A stretch of 64,000 bases of DNA from Microbacterium oxydans (GCF_026559675.1 NZ_CP092891.1:3472001-3536000), one strand, 5' to 3'. Positions 44,362 through 54,151 are shown, numbered from the stretch's first letter. Made by a program: numbers and translations. Notes: generated from the sequence alone by a model not told the origin.

Positions 44362-45725
44362 ACCGTCTTCGCGTTCACGAACTCGCGGATGCCGAACGAA
44401 CCCAGCTCGCGCCCGTACCCGGAGTCCTTCACGCCGCCGAACGGCAGTCCGAAGAACGACGCCGAGTTGCCGTTCGCGAACACGCTCCCGAACTCCAGCT
44501 CGGCCTGCAGGCGGGCGATCTCGTCGGCATCCGCCGACCACACGCCGGCCGCGAGCCCGAAGTCGGAGTCGTTCGCCGCGGCGATCGCCTCATCGATCGA
44601 ACCCACCTCGTACACGCAGGCCACCGGGCCGAAGCACTCCTCACGGAAGATGCGCATCTCGGGCGTGACCTCGGTCAGCACGGTCGCCGGGTAGAACCAC
44701 CCCGGACCTTCGGGGAGCTCGCCGCCGAGGCGGACCGTGACCCCCTTCGCGACGGCATCCTCCACCAGCTCGTGCGCGTCCGCGCGCACCTGCGCCGTCG
44801 CCATCGGCCCGAATCCGGTGCCCTCGGCGCGCGGGTCGCCGGCGGTGATCTTCGCCATCTCCGCCACGAACGCCTCGACCCATTCGGTGTAGACGTCGGC
44901 GTGCACGAAGAACCGCTTGGCGCAGATGCACGACTGCCCGCTGTTCTGCGTGCGCGATGCCGCCGCGAACTGCGCCGAGCGCGCGATGTCGGCCGAGGGC
45001 ATCACGACGAAGGCGTCGGTGCCGCCGAGCTCCAGGACGCTCTTCTTGATGTTGCGTCCGGCGGCGGCGGCGACCGCGGCCCCCGCGCCCACCGAGCCGG
45101 TCAGCGTGACCGCGCGGATGCGGCGGTCGTCGAGCAGCGCCGAGGCCGCGGCGCCCTCGATCAGCAGGGTCTGGAACGCGCCCTCCGGGAAGCCCGCGCG
45201 CTGGAACAGCTCTCCCAGGTACAGCGCGGTCTGCGGCACGCTCGACGCGTGCTTGAGCAGCCCCGTGTTGCCGGCCATGAGGGCTGGGGCGGCGAAGCGG
45301 ATGACCTGCCAGAACGGGTAGTTCCACGGCATGACGGCCAGGACCGTGCCCAGCGGCTGGAACACGACGCTGGCGGCCGATGCTCCGACCGACGCCGCCG
45401 GCACCGGCTCCTCCGCCGCGAGATACTCCGCGGCATGGTCGGCGTACCAGCGCATGCCGTTGGCCGACTTCGTCACCTCGTACTTCGCGGTGCCGATGGT
45501 CTTTCCCATCTCGAGCACCGCCAGGCCGGCCGCGTGCTCCAGGTCGGCGTCGAGCAGGTCGGCGGCCCGCCGCATCCACTCCGCCCGCTGCGCGAAGGTC
45601 GTCTGCGCCATCGTCGCGTTCGCGGCCTCCGCCGCCGCCAGGATGCGCTCCACCTCATCGGCGGTGTGGGCGGTGAACTCCTGTACCAGCTCACCCGTGG
45701 TCGGATCGATCGTCGCAATGGTCAT
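44349..45725 (-). CDS. NAD(P)-dependent aldehyde dehydrogenase, Sad/YneI-type succinate-semialdehyde dehydrogenase
   Basis: The 458-residue enzyme closely follows Sad/YneI of E. coli in layout: EMGKTIGTAKYEVTKSANGMRWYADHAAEYL, MPWNYPFWQVIRFAAPALMAGNTGLLKHA, cofactor loop VTLTGSVGAGAAVA, general-base Glu in LELGGTDAF, catalytic Cys in NSGQSCICAKRF, and FREECFGPVACVY. The start ATG at 45725 follows GGGAG at 6 bases. It lies downstream of the ABC permeases in the cluster that also encodes an amine oxidase, whose aldehyde product it could oxidise. Succinate semialdehyde is the family's usual substrate. Confidence 0.92.
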   Translation of the reverse strand: MTIATIDPTTGELVQEFTAHTADEVERILAAAEAANATMAQTTFAQRAEWMRRAADLLDADLEHAAGLAVLEMGKTIGTAKYEVTKSANGMRWYADHAAEYLAAEEPVPAASVGASAASVVFQPLGTVLAVMPWNYPFWQVIRFAAPALMAGNTGLLKHASSVPQTALYLGELFQRAGFPEGAFQTLLIEGAAASALLDDRRIRAVTLTGSVGAGAAVAAAAGRNIKKSVLELGGTDAFVVMPSADIARSAQFAAASRTQNSGQSCICAKRFFVHADVYTEWVEAFVAEMAKITAGDPRAEGTGFGPMATAQVRADAHELVEDAVAKGVTVRLGGELPEGPGWFYPATVLTEVTPEMRIFREECFGPVACVYEVGSIDEAIAAANDSDFGLAAGVWSADADEIARLQAELEFGSVFANGNSASFFGLPFGGVKDSGYGRELGSFGIREFVNAKTVWTA

Positions 45726-45777
45726 GAGCACTCCCTGTGTCTCGTGTCGGTGGTGGTGGTCGTCGGGACGGTCGCGG

Positions 45778-46692
45778 TCACTTGCCGTAGCCCTTGGTGA
45801 GCCCGGCGATGTACTGCCGGGAGAAGACGGCGAACAGGATGACGAGCGGCACGGCGCCGAGCGTGAGCGAGGCGAGCAGGGCCGGGTAGTCGTTCTGGAA
45901 CTGCCCGACGAACTGCTGCACGCCGAGGGTCACGGTCTGGTTCTGCTTGCTCGGGGCGAGGATGAGCGGGAACCACAGGTCGTTCCACACCGGCAGCATC
46001 GTGATCGACGCGACGGCCGCGATCCCGACCCGCACGATCGGCAGGGTGATCCCGAGCGTGCGCCACTCCCCCGCCCCGTCGATGCGCGCGGCCTCCTTGA
46101 GCTCGTTCGGCACGGCCCGGAAGTACGTGGTCATCAGGGCGATCGCGAGCGGCAGCTGCATCGCGGTGTACACGAGGATGAGCGCGGTGAGGGTGTCCAT
46201 CAGCCCCCACGAGGTCATGATCTTGATCAGCGGCACGGTGCCGAGGCGGATCGGGAGCATGATGCCGACCACGAAGAACCCGGCGAGCACCGGCGTGATC
46301 GGCACCTTGTACTCCACGAGCGCCCAGGCGGCGAGCGTGCCGAGCACGATCGTGAGCACGATGGTGGCGAGGGTGACGATGAGGCTGTTCTGGTAGTTGA
46401 GCAGGAAGTTCCCACGCGTGAACACGTTGATGTAGCCCTGCAGGTTGAACGTCTCTGCGTCCGGAAGCGCGAACGGGGCCCCGAAGATGCCCTGCGTCGT
46501 CTTGAACGAGTTCATCAGCACGATGAGGATCGGGACGACGGAGAAGAGCCCCATGACGATCAGCAGCAGATGCACGCCGCTTCCGGCGAAGACGTCGGCC
46601 GCGCGGCGGGGACGACGGCGCCTCGGCGCCGTGGGCTCGGGGCGAGGGCGGCGGCTCGGGGCGGCCGCTGCGGGTCGGGTGTCGATGGCCAT
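45778..46692 (-). CDS. carbohydrate ABC transporter permease (MalG type)
   Basis: The 304-residue protein has a Pro/Arg-rich cytoplasmic N-terminus (about 1-35) and six membrane helices. The EAA loop is AARIDGAGEWRTLGITLPIVRVG, and the C-terminus IAGLTKGYGK is typical of CUT1 MalG proteins. It follows its partner permease by 9 bases. No ATPase is encoded in the operon; a shared MsiK-like ATPase is presumed. Confidence 0.95.
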   Translation of the reverse strand: MAIDTRPAAAAPSRRPRPEPTAPRRRRPRRAADVFAGSGVHLLLIVMGLFSVVPILIVLMNSFKTTQGIFGAPFALPDAETFNLQGYINVFTRGNFLLNYQNSLIVTLATIVLTIVLGTLAAWALVEYKVPITPVLAGFFVVGIMLPIRLGTVPLIKIMTSWGLMDTLTALILVYTAMQLPLAIALMTTYFRAVPNELKEAARIDGAGEWRTLGITLPIVRVGIAAVASITMLPVWNDLWFPLILAPSKQNQTVTLGVQQFVGQFQNDYPALLASLTLGAVPLVILFAVFSRQYIAGLTKGYGK

Positions 46693-46701
46693 CGGGGGCT
46701 C

Positions 46702-47586
46702 CTAGAGCTCGTAGGTCTTCAGTCGGCGCTGTACGAGCCAGAAGTAGGCGGCGGTGGTCGCGAGGATGAGGAGGAAGATCACCGATGCGACGGTCGCGCC
46801 CAGGTCGAGGTCGGCGACCTGGCCGCTGGAGCCGAAGAACGATCGGTAGAAGAAGGTTCCGAGGATGTCGGTCGAGTAGTTCGGGCCGGGAGCCGAGCCG
46901 TTCAGGGCGTAGACGATGTCGAAGCCGTTGAACGTCCAGATGTACGTGAGGATCACGATCAGTCCGAACTGGGGCGCGATGAGGGGGAACTTGATCCGCC
47001 AGAAGGCCGTCCAGGAGCCGGCGCCGTCGATGCGGGACGCCTCGATCACATCGTCCGGGATCGCGAGGAGCGCGGTGTAGAGGAAGATCATGGGGATCCC
47101 GATGTACTGCCACACCGACATCAGCGAGATCGTCGGCAGCGCGGTGGCCTCGGTGCCCAGCAGCGGGAACTCGACCAGTCCCCACAGCGGGTTGATGATC
47201 AGGCGCCAGATGAAGCCCACGATCACGACCGAGAGGGTCGCCGGGATGAACAGCAGCGTGCGGTAGGCGCCGACGGATCGGCGCAGTCGCCCCGAGGTCA
47301 GCAGGGCGGCCATGAGCAGGCCGATCGGCAGCTCCACCAGCAGGTGGATGAGGAAGAACTCGACGTTGTTGCCGAGCGCGTTCCAGAAGCGGGCGCTCGT
47401 GGTCGGGTTCGTGAACAGGTCGACGTAGTTCGCGATGCCGACGAAGGCGCTCTGCTGCCCGCTGGACTCGAAGAAGCTGAGCACCACCGAGCTGATCAGC
47501 GGGTACACCGAGAAGGCCACGTAGACCACGAGTGCGGGCAGCACGAACATCGCCAGCAGGCGGTAGCGAGCGGGGGTGCGGATCAT
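46702..47586 (-). CDS. sugar ABC transporter permease (MalF type)
   Basis: The 294-residue protein starts MIRTPARYRLLAMFVLPALVVY after AGGAG. It has six helices with EAA loop ASRIDGAGSWTAFWRIKFPLI. A longer frame upstream is rejected because it would cover the intercistronic stem-loop. It partners the MalG-type permease downstream and the binding lipoprotein upstream. Confidence 0.95.
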   Translation of the reverse strand: MIRTPARYRLLAMFVLPALVVYVAFSVYPLISSVVLSFFESSGQQSAFVGIANYVDLFTNPTTSARFWNALGNNVEFFLIHLLVELPIGLLMAALLTSGRLRRSVGAYRTLLFIPATLSVVIVGFIWRLIINPLWGLVEFPLLGTEATALPTISLMSVWQYIGIPMIFLYTALLAIPDDVIEASRIDGAGSWTAFWRIKFPLIAPQFGLIVILTYIWTFNGFDIVYALNGSAPGPNYSTDILGTFFYRSFFGSSGQVADLDLGATVASVIFLLILATTAAYFWLVQRRLKTYEL

Positions 47587-47611
47587 GCCGGGGCTCCTGT
47601 GCGGATCGGAT

Positions 47612-47644
47612 GCCGGAGGCGGAAGCGTCACTCCCGCCTCCGGC
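47612..47644. other. intercistronic stem-loop between binding protein and permease
   Basis: An 11-bp perfect stem (47612-47622 with 47634-47644) encloses an 11-base loop, immediately after the binding-protein stop. Such structures in sugar ABC operons protect the upstream message or stop part of the transcripts, giving more binding protein than permease. Confidence 0.75.
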
Positions 47645-47650
47645 GGAGGG

Positions 47651-48925
47651 TCACGGTGCGGGCGTGTACCAGGAGTCGAGTCCGGCCTGGAGCTCGGCGG
47701 TCGCCTCCTCGGGCGAGAGCCCGCTGTTGTACATGAGCTGCGCGACGCGCCAGATCTCGTCGTCGAGCGGCGGCTGTCCCGCGCTGAGCCGGTCCAGGGC
47801 CAGACGGGAGGTGAGCTCGGCGTCCACCTTGAGGTCGGCGAACTCCTGCGCGAGGGCGTTCTCGTACTTCACGGGCTCGGTGCCCATGGAGAAGAAGCCG
47901 GGGAGCTTGTTCACGTACAGCTGCTGGAACTCGCTCGTGCCCAGCCACTCCAGGAACGCGGTCGCCGCCTCCTTCTCCTTGCTCGCGGCGTTCAGGCCGA
48001 AGGCCATGTCGGCCATCTCCTGCTGGTAGCGCTGGTCACCCTCGGCGGCGGGCGGGGCGCCGAAGACGCCCACGTCGAGACCGGTCGAGGTGACCTGCGA
48101 GATCTGCCACGATCCGTCCGGCAGGATCGCGGCCTTGCCCAGCGTGAACAGCTGCGTCATGTCCTCGTAGGAGATCGACTCGTACCCCTTGGGCAGGTAG
48201 TCCTTGAAGGAGTCGAAGACCCGGAAGCCCTCCACGAAGTCGGGGTCGGTGAGCTTCTTCGAGCCGTCGATGAGTCCGAGCCGCCCCTCCTCGCCCTTCC
48301 AGGCGTTGGGTCCGACCTGGTAGAGCATGTTGTAGGCCAGCTGCCAGCCGTCGGCGCTGCCGAGGGCGAGCGGGGCGTACTGCCCGTCCGCCTTGATCGC
48401 GTCGAGCACCTCGAGGAACTCGTCCTGCGTCTTCGGCACCTCGAGACCGAGCTCGTCGAAGATCGCGGTGTTGTAGTAGAAGCCGGCGAGCACGGACGCG
48501 ACGGGCACGCAGTACGGGGTGCCGTCGTCGCCCTCCCAGGCGGAGAGCGCGGACTCGGGGAACGACCCGATCGCGTCGAGTCCGTCGAGCGGCTCGAAGT
48601 ATCCCTTGTCGATCCACGACCGGTTCACGTCGAACGGACGGCACATGATCACGTCGGGACCGGTTCCGCCGTCGATCTGCGACTGGATCGCGGCGTTGTA
48701 GTCGTTGGTGTCGATCGGCGCGTACTCGACCTTGATGCCGGGGTGGTCGGCCTCGAACGCGGGGATGATGTCGTTCTCCCACATCGTGGCGTCCTCGGTG
48801 CGCCAGGTGCCGAGCGTGAGGGTGACGGAATCGGGGTCGTCGCCACCGCCGGACGCGCATCCGGCGAGGCCGAGGGCGAGGGTGGTGACGGCGAGGGCGG
48901 CGAGTGGTGCTCTGGCGGAACGCAT
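47651..48925 (-). CDS. extracellular sugar-binding lipoprotein of ABC transporter
   Basis: The 424-residue protein has signal MRSARAPLAALAVTTLALG with lipobox LAGC (Cys near 23). The family 1 binding domain includes LTLGTWRTEDATMWENDIIPAFEADHPGIKVEY, DVIMCRPFDVNRSWIDKGYFEPLD and the C-lobe AATAFLEWLGTSEFQQLY. The ATG at 48925 is favoured because GAAGG lies 5-6 bases upstream; an ATG three bases before it is closer to the Shine-Dalgarno than usual. First gene of the importer-dehydrogenase operon, divergent from the MocA/amine oxidase operon. The ligand is unknown; neighbouring genes suggest an aminated sugar. Confidence 0.93.
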   Translation of the reverse strand: MRSARAPLAALAVTTLALGLAGCASGGGDDPDSVTLTLGTWRTEDATMWENDIIPAFEADHPGIKVEYAPIDTNDYNAAIQSQIDGGTGPDVIMCRPFDVNRSWIDKGYFEPLDGLDAIGSFPESALSAWEGDDGTPYCVPVASVLAGFYYNTAIFDELGLEVPKTQDEFLEVLDAIKADGQYAPLALGSADGWQLAYNMLYQVGPNAWKGEEGRLGLIDGSKKLTDPDFVEGFRVFDSFKDYLPKGYESISYEDMTQLFTLGKAAILPDGSWQISQVTSTGLDVGVFGAPPAAEGDQRYQQEMADMAFGLNAASKEKEAATAFLEWLGTSEFQQLYVNKLPGFFSMGTEPVKYENALAQEFADLKVDAELTSRLALDRLSAGQPPLDDEIWRVAQLMYNSGLSPEEATAELQAGLDSWYTPAP

Positions 48926-49032
48926 CATGACCTTCTCTCTGAGAGGACGCGCGGTCTCGGGAGGACCTGCCACACCATTGCGGCGGCGCGCGGTGCAGGT
49001 CAGCATATATAGGTCTCAATGCGGTAGCAAGA

Positions 49033-49109
49033 GGTATCTACCATTTCTGATCATTGTTCTTACTCTGGTCCTTCTGATAGACATTCATAAGACAAGTGGT
49101 ATCTTGTGG
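49033..49109. promoter_or_regulatory. divergent promoter region with two GGTATC boxes, candidate GntR operators
   Basis: The 209-base gap between the binding-protein gene and the MocA gene is A/T-rich. It contains the perfect palindrome GGTATCTACC (49033-49042) and AGTGGTATCTTGT (around 49095-49107, flanked by ACAAG/CTTGT arms at 49093-49108). A similar ACTGGTATGGT lies upstream of the gntR gene. TATATA near 49005-49010 may serve the leftward promoter. The GntR/HutC regulator at 54994 is the natural candidate to bind here. Confidence 0.55.
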
Positions 49110-49134
49110 ATAACAACCTCTGAAGGAGGCTCCA

Positions 49135-50172
49135 GTGATTCGTGTCGGCATCCTCGGCTCCGGGTTCATCGCAGACTCGTACGCCGATTCCCTGCTGGAT
49201 GTGCGCGATGGTGTGCTGGCGGCGAACTTCTCCCGCGACGCCGGACGCGCCGCCGACTTCGCCGGCCGCTGGAACAGCCCGCGCAGCTACACCGACATCG
49301 CCGACCTGTGCGCCGACCCCGACATCGACGTCGTGGTCGTGGCCCTGCCCAACGAGGCCCACGTCGACGCCGTGCGCATCGCCGCCGCCGCGGGCAAGGG
49401 CATCATCTGCACCAAGCCGCTCGCCCGCACCGGCGCCGAGGCCGCCGAGATCCTGCGCATCGTCGAGGAGGCCGGCGTCTGGCACGGCTACGCCGAGAGC
49501 TCGGTGTTCTCGCCCAACGTGGCGAAGGCGCACGAGATGGCGCAGGCCGGCGGCATCGGCACCCTGCTCACGATGCGCGCCCGCGAGGCGCACTCCGGCC
49601 CGCATGCCCCGCACTTCTGGGATGCGGAGACCGCGGGCGGCGGCGCCCTGCTCGACATGGGCTGCCACACCGTCGAATCGGCCCGACACTTCTTCGGCAA
49701 GGACAACCCCGTCACCGAGGCCTTCGCCTGGGGCTCGACGCTGGTCCACTCCGACAAGACCACCGGCGAGGACACCGCGGTCGCCCTCCTCAAGTTCGCG
49801 GGCGGACAGCTCGCCATCATCGAGTCCTCGTGGGCCGAGAAGGGTGGGATGCAGCTGCGGCACGAGTTCAGCGGCACCGACGGCCGCCTCGTCACCGACA
49901 CCTCCGTGACCCCGGTGTGGGGCTTCCTCGGCAACCCGACCGGCTACCTCGTCGAGAAGGCGGACGCCGAGACCGGCTGGGTGCACCCGGTGCCGGAGGA
50001 GACGCGCGCCTACGGCTTCTCGCAGCAGATGCGCCACTTCATCGACCACTACGCGGCGGGCACGACGCCGATGGAGACGTTCGAGGACGGCTGGGTCGTC
50101 AACTGCATCCTCGACGCCTGCTACCGCGCCATGCGCTCGGGCACGTGGGAGCCGGTGCGCCTCGAACGGTGA
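49135..50172 (+). CDS. Gfo/Idh/MocA family NAD(P)-dependent oxidoreductase
   Basis: The 345-residue enzyme starts at GTG 5 bases after GAAGGAGG. The N-terminal Rossmann domain has VGILGSGFIADSYADSL (GxGxxA) and the characteristic E-K-P motif is here TKPLARTG (Lys in ICTKPL). The C-terminal domain includes GGGALLDMGCHTVESARHFFG. These enzymes oxidise or reduce sugar, inositol or amino-sugar hydroxyls. It is the first gene of the operon with amine oxidase, SIS protein and kinase. Confidence 0.93.
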   Translation: MIRVGILGSGFIADSYADSLLDVRDGVLAANFSRDAGRAADFAGRWNSPRSYTDIADLCADPDIDVVVVALPNEAHVDAVRIAAAAGKGIICTKPLARTGAEAAEILRIVEEAGVWHGYAESSVFSPNVAKAHEMAQAGGIGTLLTMRAREAHSGPHAPHFWDAETAGGGALLDMGCHTVESARHFFGKDNPVTEAFAWGSTLVHSDKTTGEDTAVALLKFAGGQLAIIESSWAEKGGMQLRHEFSGTDGRLVTDTSVTPVWGFLGNPTGYLVEKADAETGWVHPVPEETRAYGFSQQMRHFIDHYAAGTTPMETFEDGWVVNCILDACYRAMRSGTWEPVRLER

Positions 50173-50242
50173 GCACCGACCGAGGGCACGAAGACGCGCC
50201 CTCCTTCCCGCGGCCTTCGCACAGACAAGGAGAGACCTGAGA

Positions 50243-52189
50243 ATGACGAACACACTGCCCGCCGGAGCGAACGCGCTGCTCGCGACGCTGACCGCCGCCG
50301 AGATCGTCGCGAACCGCGCGACCCTCGAGGCCGCCGGCCTCGCGACCCCGGAGACGCACTACTCGTACGTGGGGCTGACCGCCCCGGACAAGCGGCGCCT
50401 GTTCGCGGGCGAGAAGCTCCCCCGTCTGGTGCGCAGCTTCCTCATCGACATGACCACCGGGGTCTCGCACGACGTCGTGGTCGATCCGGCCGCCGGTGCC
50501 GTCGTCTCCTCCCGGGAGCTCGACCCCGTCGTCGACGGCGCCGTGCCCGTGGTGCTCCGCGAGTTCGGCTACGTCGAGGAGGTCGTGCACCAGGACGAGC
50601 GCTGGATCGCCGCGATGGCGAAGCGCGGACTGACCGACCTCTCGCAGCTGCGCGTGAACCCGCTGTCCGCCGGCGTGCTCGCCGACGACGAGAGCGGTCG
50701 CCGCATCCAGCGCTGCTTCACGTTCGTGCAGCGCACCCCCGAGGACCTGGGCTGGGCCCACCCGGTCGACGGAGTGACCGTGATGGTCGACGTCGTCACG
50801 GGCGAGGTGCTCGACGTGATCGACCACATCGACCTCCCGGTCCCGCAGGAGGACGGCAACTACCACCTGTCCTCGTGGCGCGGACCCGACCGCCAGGGCC
50901 TCAAGCCCATCGAGATCACGCAGCCCGAGGGCCCCAGCTTCACGATCGACGAGGACGGCGTGCTCGACTGGGCCGGCTGGCGCCTGCAGGTCGGCTTCGA
51001 CCAGCGCGAGGGCCTCGTGCTGCACGACGTGTCGATCGCGGACGGCGACGTGCAGCGCTCCGTGCTGTACCGCGCGTCGATCGCCGAGATGGTCGTCCCC
51101 TACGGCGACCCGAGCCCGCAGCGCTGGTTCCAGAACTTCTTCGACGGCGGCGAGTACCTCTTCGGCGGCTTCGCGAACTCGCTGGAGCTGGGCTGCGACT
51201 GCGTCGGCGACATCACCTACCTCGACGCGGTGGTGGCCGGCAATGACGGCGATGCCCGCGTGGTGCGCCAGGCCATCTGCATCCACGAGGAGGATGCGGG
51301 TGTGCTCTGGAAGCACTCCGACAACTGGAACGGCTCGTCCGAGACGCGACGCAACCGCCGTCTGGTCGTGAGCTTCTTCATGACGGTCGGCAACTACGAC
51401 TACGGCTTCTACTGGTACTTCGGCCTCGACGGCACGATCGAGTTCGAGGTCAAGGCCACGGGCATCGTGTTCACCTCCGCCTACCCGGGCAAGGGCTACC
51501 CGTTCGCGACCCAGGTGGCGCCCGGGCTCGGCGCCCCGAACCACCAGCACCTGTTCAGCGCGCGACTCGACGTCGCGGTCGACGGACTCGCCAACGCGGT
51601 CGACGAGGTGGAGGCGGTCGCCGTGCCGCGGGGACCGCAGAACCCGCACGGTACCGGCTTCACGCAGCAGATCACGCGGCTGCGCACCGAGTCCGAGGCT
51701 CAGCGCATCGCCGACAACCTCACCGGTCGCGTGTGGTTCGTGGGCAACACCGAGGTGCAGAACCGGCTCGGCGAGCCCGTCGGCTGGGTGCTCTACCCCG
51801 AGGGGAAGCCGCTGCTGCTGGCCGACGCCGAGTCCGACATCCACAAGCGCGCCACGTTCACGACCAAGCACCTGTGGGTCACGGCGTACGAGCCGAGCGA
51901 GCAGTACCCGGCGGGCGACTTCGTCAACCTGCACCCGGGCGGAGCCGGCATCCCGCAGTGGGTCGAGGCCGATCGCCCCATCGACGGCACCGACATCGTG
52001 CTGTGGCACACCTTCGGCCTGACGCACTTCCCGCGCATCGAGGACTGGCCGATCATGCCCGTCGACACCGCCGGATTCGTGCTCAAGCCGCATGGGTTCT
52101 TCGGACGCAACCCCTCCCTCGACATCCCCGGCGCGGCCGACCACTGCGCGACCTCGCCGGGTCACCACGACCACCACGCCGGGCACTGA
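50243..52189 (+). CDS. copper-containing primary-amine oxidase
   Basis: The 648-residue protein has the copper amine oxidase architecture: two N-terminal alpha/beta domains (about 10-215) and the large catalytic beta sandwich. The TPQ cofactor site is TVGNYDYGFYW, with Tyr385 self-processed to topaquinone. The catalytic base is Asp301 (FFDGGEY), and the copper ligands are His434/His436 (NHQHLFSARLD) plus a later His in VLWHTFGLTHFPR. No signal peptide is visible, so it should be cytoplasmic. It converts R-CH2-NH2 to an aldehyde, ammonia and H2O2. Its place between a sugar oxidoreductase and amino-sugar-type genes is unusual. Confidence 0.96.
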   Translation: MTNTLPAGANALLATLTAAEIVANRATLEAAGLATPETHYSYVGLTAPDKRRLFAGEKLPRLVRSFLIDMTTGVSHDVVVDPAAGAVVSSRELDPVVDGAVPVVLREFGYVEEVVHQDERWIAAMAKRGLTDLSQLRVNPLSAGVLADDESGRRIQRCFTFVQRTPEDLGWAHPVDGVTVMVDVVTGEVLDVIDHIDLPVPQEDGNYHLSSWRGPDRQGLKPIEITQPEGPSFTIDEDGVLDWAGWRLQVGFDQREGLVLHDVSIADGDVQRSVLYRASIAEMVVPYGDPSPQRWFQNFFDGGEYLFGGFANSLELGCDCVGDITYLDAVVAGNDGDARVVRQAICIHEEDAGVLWKHSDNWNGSSETRRNRRLVVSFFMTVGNYDYGFYWYFGLDGTIEFEVKATGIVFTSAYPGKGYPFATQVAPGLGAPNHQHLFSARLDVAVDGLANAVDEVEAVAVPRGPQNPHGTGFTQQITRLRTESEAQRIADNLTGRVWFVGNTEVQNRLGEPVGWVLYPEGKPLLLADAESDIHKRATFTTKHLWVTAYEPSEQYPAGDFVNLHPGGAGIPQWVEADRPIDGTDIVLWHTFGLTHFPRIEDWPIMPVDTAGFVLKPHGFFGRNPSLDIPGAADHCATSPGHHDHHAGH

Positions 52190-52217
52190 CCGGACGAGCA
52201 CGAGCACAAGGAAAGAC

Positions 52218-53234
52218 ATGGACGGATACATCAGCTACGCCGAGGCCACCGCGGCCCAGGCCGATGGCCTCGCGACCGCGATCCCGCACATCGAGCGGCA
52301 GGTCGTCGAGCTCGCCGCCCGCGGTGCCCTGGGCGAGGTCGGGCCGCTCTTCCTCGGCATCGGCGCCAGCCTCGCCGCGGCCGCGCCCGCCGTCTGGCAC
52401 CTGCGCGAACGCGGCATCACCGCCTGGCGCCTGGACGCCGGCGACACCCCGCTGCCCCTCGCGACCGGCGAGCACCCCGTGATCGCGGTCTCCCAGAGCG
52501 GACGGAGCAGCGAGACGATCGCGGCCCTGAACACGATCCCCGAGGCCCTCCGATACGGCGTGGTCAACACGGTCCCCTCCCCGCTGTCCGACCTGGCCAC
52601 GCGCCTGGTCGGACTCGGCTCGATCCCGGACAGCTACGCCTCGACCATCGGCTACACCGCGACGGTCGTCGCCCTCAGCATGCTGGCCGAGGCGTGGGCC
52701 GGCGGCGAGGTCGACCCGGCCTGGCACGACTTCGCCGCGCTCTTCCGCGAGACTGAGACCATGCTCGCCCCGCAGATCGACCGCGCCGCGGATCTGATCA
52801 CCTCCGTCCCCAGCCTCGACTTCGTCGGCGGCGGGTCCTCGACCGGCTCCGCCGAGGCGGGTGCGCTGCTCTTCCGCGAGGTGGCCCGGATCCCGGCGAG
52901 CGCGATGGGTACGCGCCAGTACCTGCACGGCTCGATGGAGTCAGCCGGTGAAGGCGCCCACGTCCTGTTCGGCAGCGAGCGCGAGCACGAGGTCGCCCGC
53001 ATGCTCAGCGCCGCCGGGCACCGGGTCGTGCTCGTCACGACCGACGACGTCGAGAGCGCCGAACTGCTCGAGGTCGTCCGCCTGCCGCAGAGCTCGCCCA
53101 ACGCCCGAGCCGTGCTCGAGGCCCTGTTCCTGCAGGGCCTCGTCGCCCGGGTCGCACAGGCCAGGGGCGTGGAGATCGAGGAGTTCGTGTTCCACAACGA
53201 CGACACGAAGGTCGACGCCGGAGCGGCTCAGTGA
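52218..53234 (+). CDS. SIS-domain sugar isomerase/deaminase-like protein (AgaS/GlmS-C type)
   Basis: The 338-residue protein has two SIS domains. The first contains FLGIGASLAAAAPAVW and the sugar-phosphate loop VSQSGRSSETIAAL; the second has LDFVGGGSSTGSAEAGALLFREVARIPA and GTRQYLHGSMESAG. It lacks the glutaminase domain of GlmS, so it fits the AgaS/FrlB-like group acting on amino- or glycated-sugar phosphates. ATG at 52218 follows AAGGAAAG. It overlaps the kinase gene by GTGA. Confidence 0.9.
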   Translation: MDGYISYAEATAAQADGLATAIPHIERQVVELAARGALGEVGPLFLGIGASLAAAAPAVWHLRERGITAWRLDAGDTPLPLATGEHPVIAVSQSGRSSETIAALNTIPEALRYGVVNTVPSPLSDLATRLVGLGSIPDSYASTIGYTATVVALSMLAEAWAGGEVDPAWHDFAALFRETETMLAPQIDRAADLITSVPSLDFVGGGSSTGSAEAGALLFREVARIPASAMGTRQYLHGSMESAGEGAHVLFGSEREHEVARMLSAAGHRVVLVTTDDVESAELLEVVRLPQSSPNARAVLEALFLQGLVARVAQARGVEIEEFVFHNDDTKVDAGAAQ

Positions 53235-54151
53235 CCCCATCCGATGACGCCCTCGCCCCGCGCGAGGGACTCATCGTCGGCATGGACGTCGGCGGCACCA
53301 AGGCCGCGGTGCGCGCCACGACGGCAGACGGTCGACTCGTCGCCGACGTCGTGGCGAGTTCCGCCGAGTGGGATGCCGAGCCCGTCGATGCCGCCGCGGA
53401 CTGGCTCGTCGACGTCCTGGCGCGTGCGCTCCCCGCCGATGCCGTCGTCGACGCCCTCGCGATCGGCGCCCAGGGACTCGACAACGTCCCGGTCGCGCGC
53501 GACCTCGCGGAGGCGCTGCGTCTCCGCGGCCACGCGCGGGTGCGCTGCGTCAACGACGCCGCGCTCCTCGTCCCCGCCGCGGGGCTGGACGCCGGCATCG
53601 GTCTGATCGCCGGTACCGGCGCGATCGGCGTGGGTGTCGATGCCACCGGAGCCCCGCTCGCCGCGGGCGGCTGGGGATGGGTCATCGGCGACGAGGCCGG
53701 CGCCGCGGGTCTCGTCCGCGAAGCCACCAGGGCCGCCCTGCTCGCCCATGACGACGGCGAACCCGACGACGGACTCCTCGGCGCCCTGCTCGCCGACTTC
53801 GACGTGGCCGACGCCGAGCGCCTCGCCCGTGCCGTGAACGACGAGCCCACCATGGCCAACTGGGGGCCGCACGCCGCCGCCGTGTTCCGGGCCGCCGATG
53901 CCGGTTCCGCCCTCGCGGCACGCATCGTCCACGAGGGCGCCGCACATCTCGTGCGCCTGGTCACCCAGCTGCGGCGACGCGGCGCGGTGGGCGACGCCGT
54001 GGTCGCGGCCGGCGGCGTCATCACCGCCCAGCCGCGTCTGGCCGATGCGGTGCGCGCACTGCTCGCGCAGCAGCATCCGGATCTCGGCTTCGTGCTCCTC
54101 GACGAACAGCCCGTCGCCGGCGCCTGGTACCTCGCGAACCACCTGGACTGA
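53231..54151 (+). CDS. BadF/BadG-type sugar kinase (N-acetylglucosamine kinase-like)
   Basis: The 306-residue ASKHA-fold kinase has phosphate-1 motif IVGMDVGGTKAAVRATT and phosphate-2 GIGLIAGTGAIGVGV, followed by GGWGWVIGDEAGAAGLV, the GlcNAc-kinase-like signature. The adenosine loop VVAAGGVITAQPRLAD is near the C-terminus. It probably phosphorylates an amino sugar or related hexose to feed the SIS protein. The GTG start overlaps the SIS stop (GTGA), so the two are coupled. Confidence 0.9.
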   Translation: MTPSDDALAPREGLIVGMDVGGTKAAVRATTADGRLVADVVASSAEWDAEPVDAAADWLVDVLARALPADAVVDALAIGAQGLDNVPVARDLAEALRLRGHARVRCVNDAALLVPAAGLDAGIGLIAGTGAIGVGVDATGAPLAAGGWGWVIGDEAGAAGLVREATRAALLAHDDGEPDDGLLGALLADFDVADAERLARAVNDEPTMANWGPHAAAVFRAADAGSALAARIVHEGAAHLVRLVTQLRRRGAVGDAVVAAGGVITAQPRLADAVRALLAQQHPDLGFVLLDEQPVAGAWYLANHLD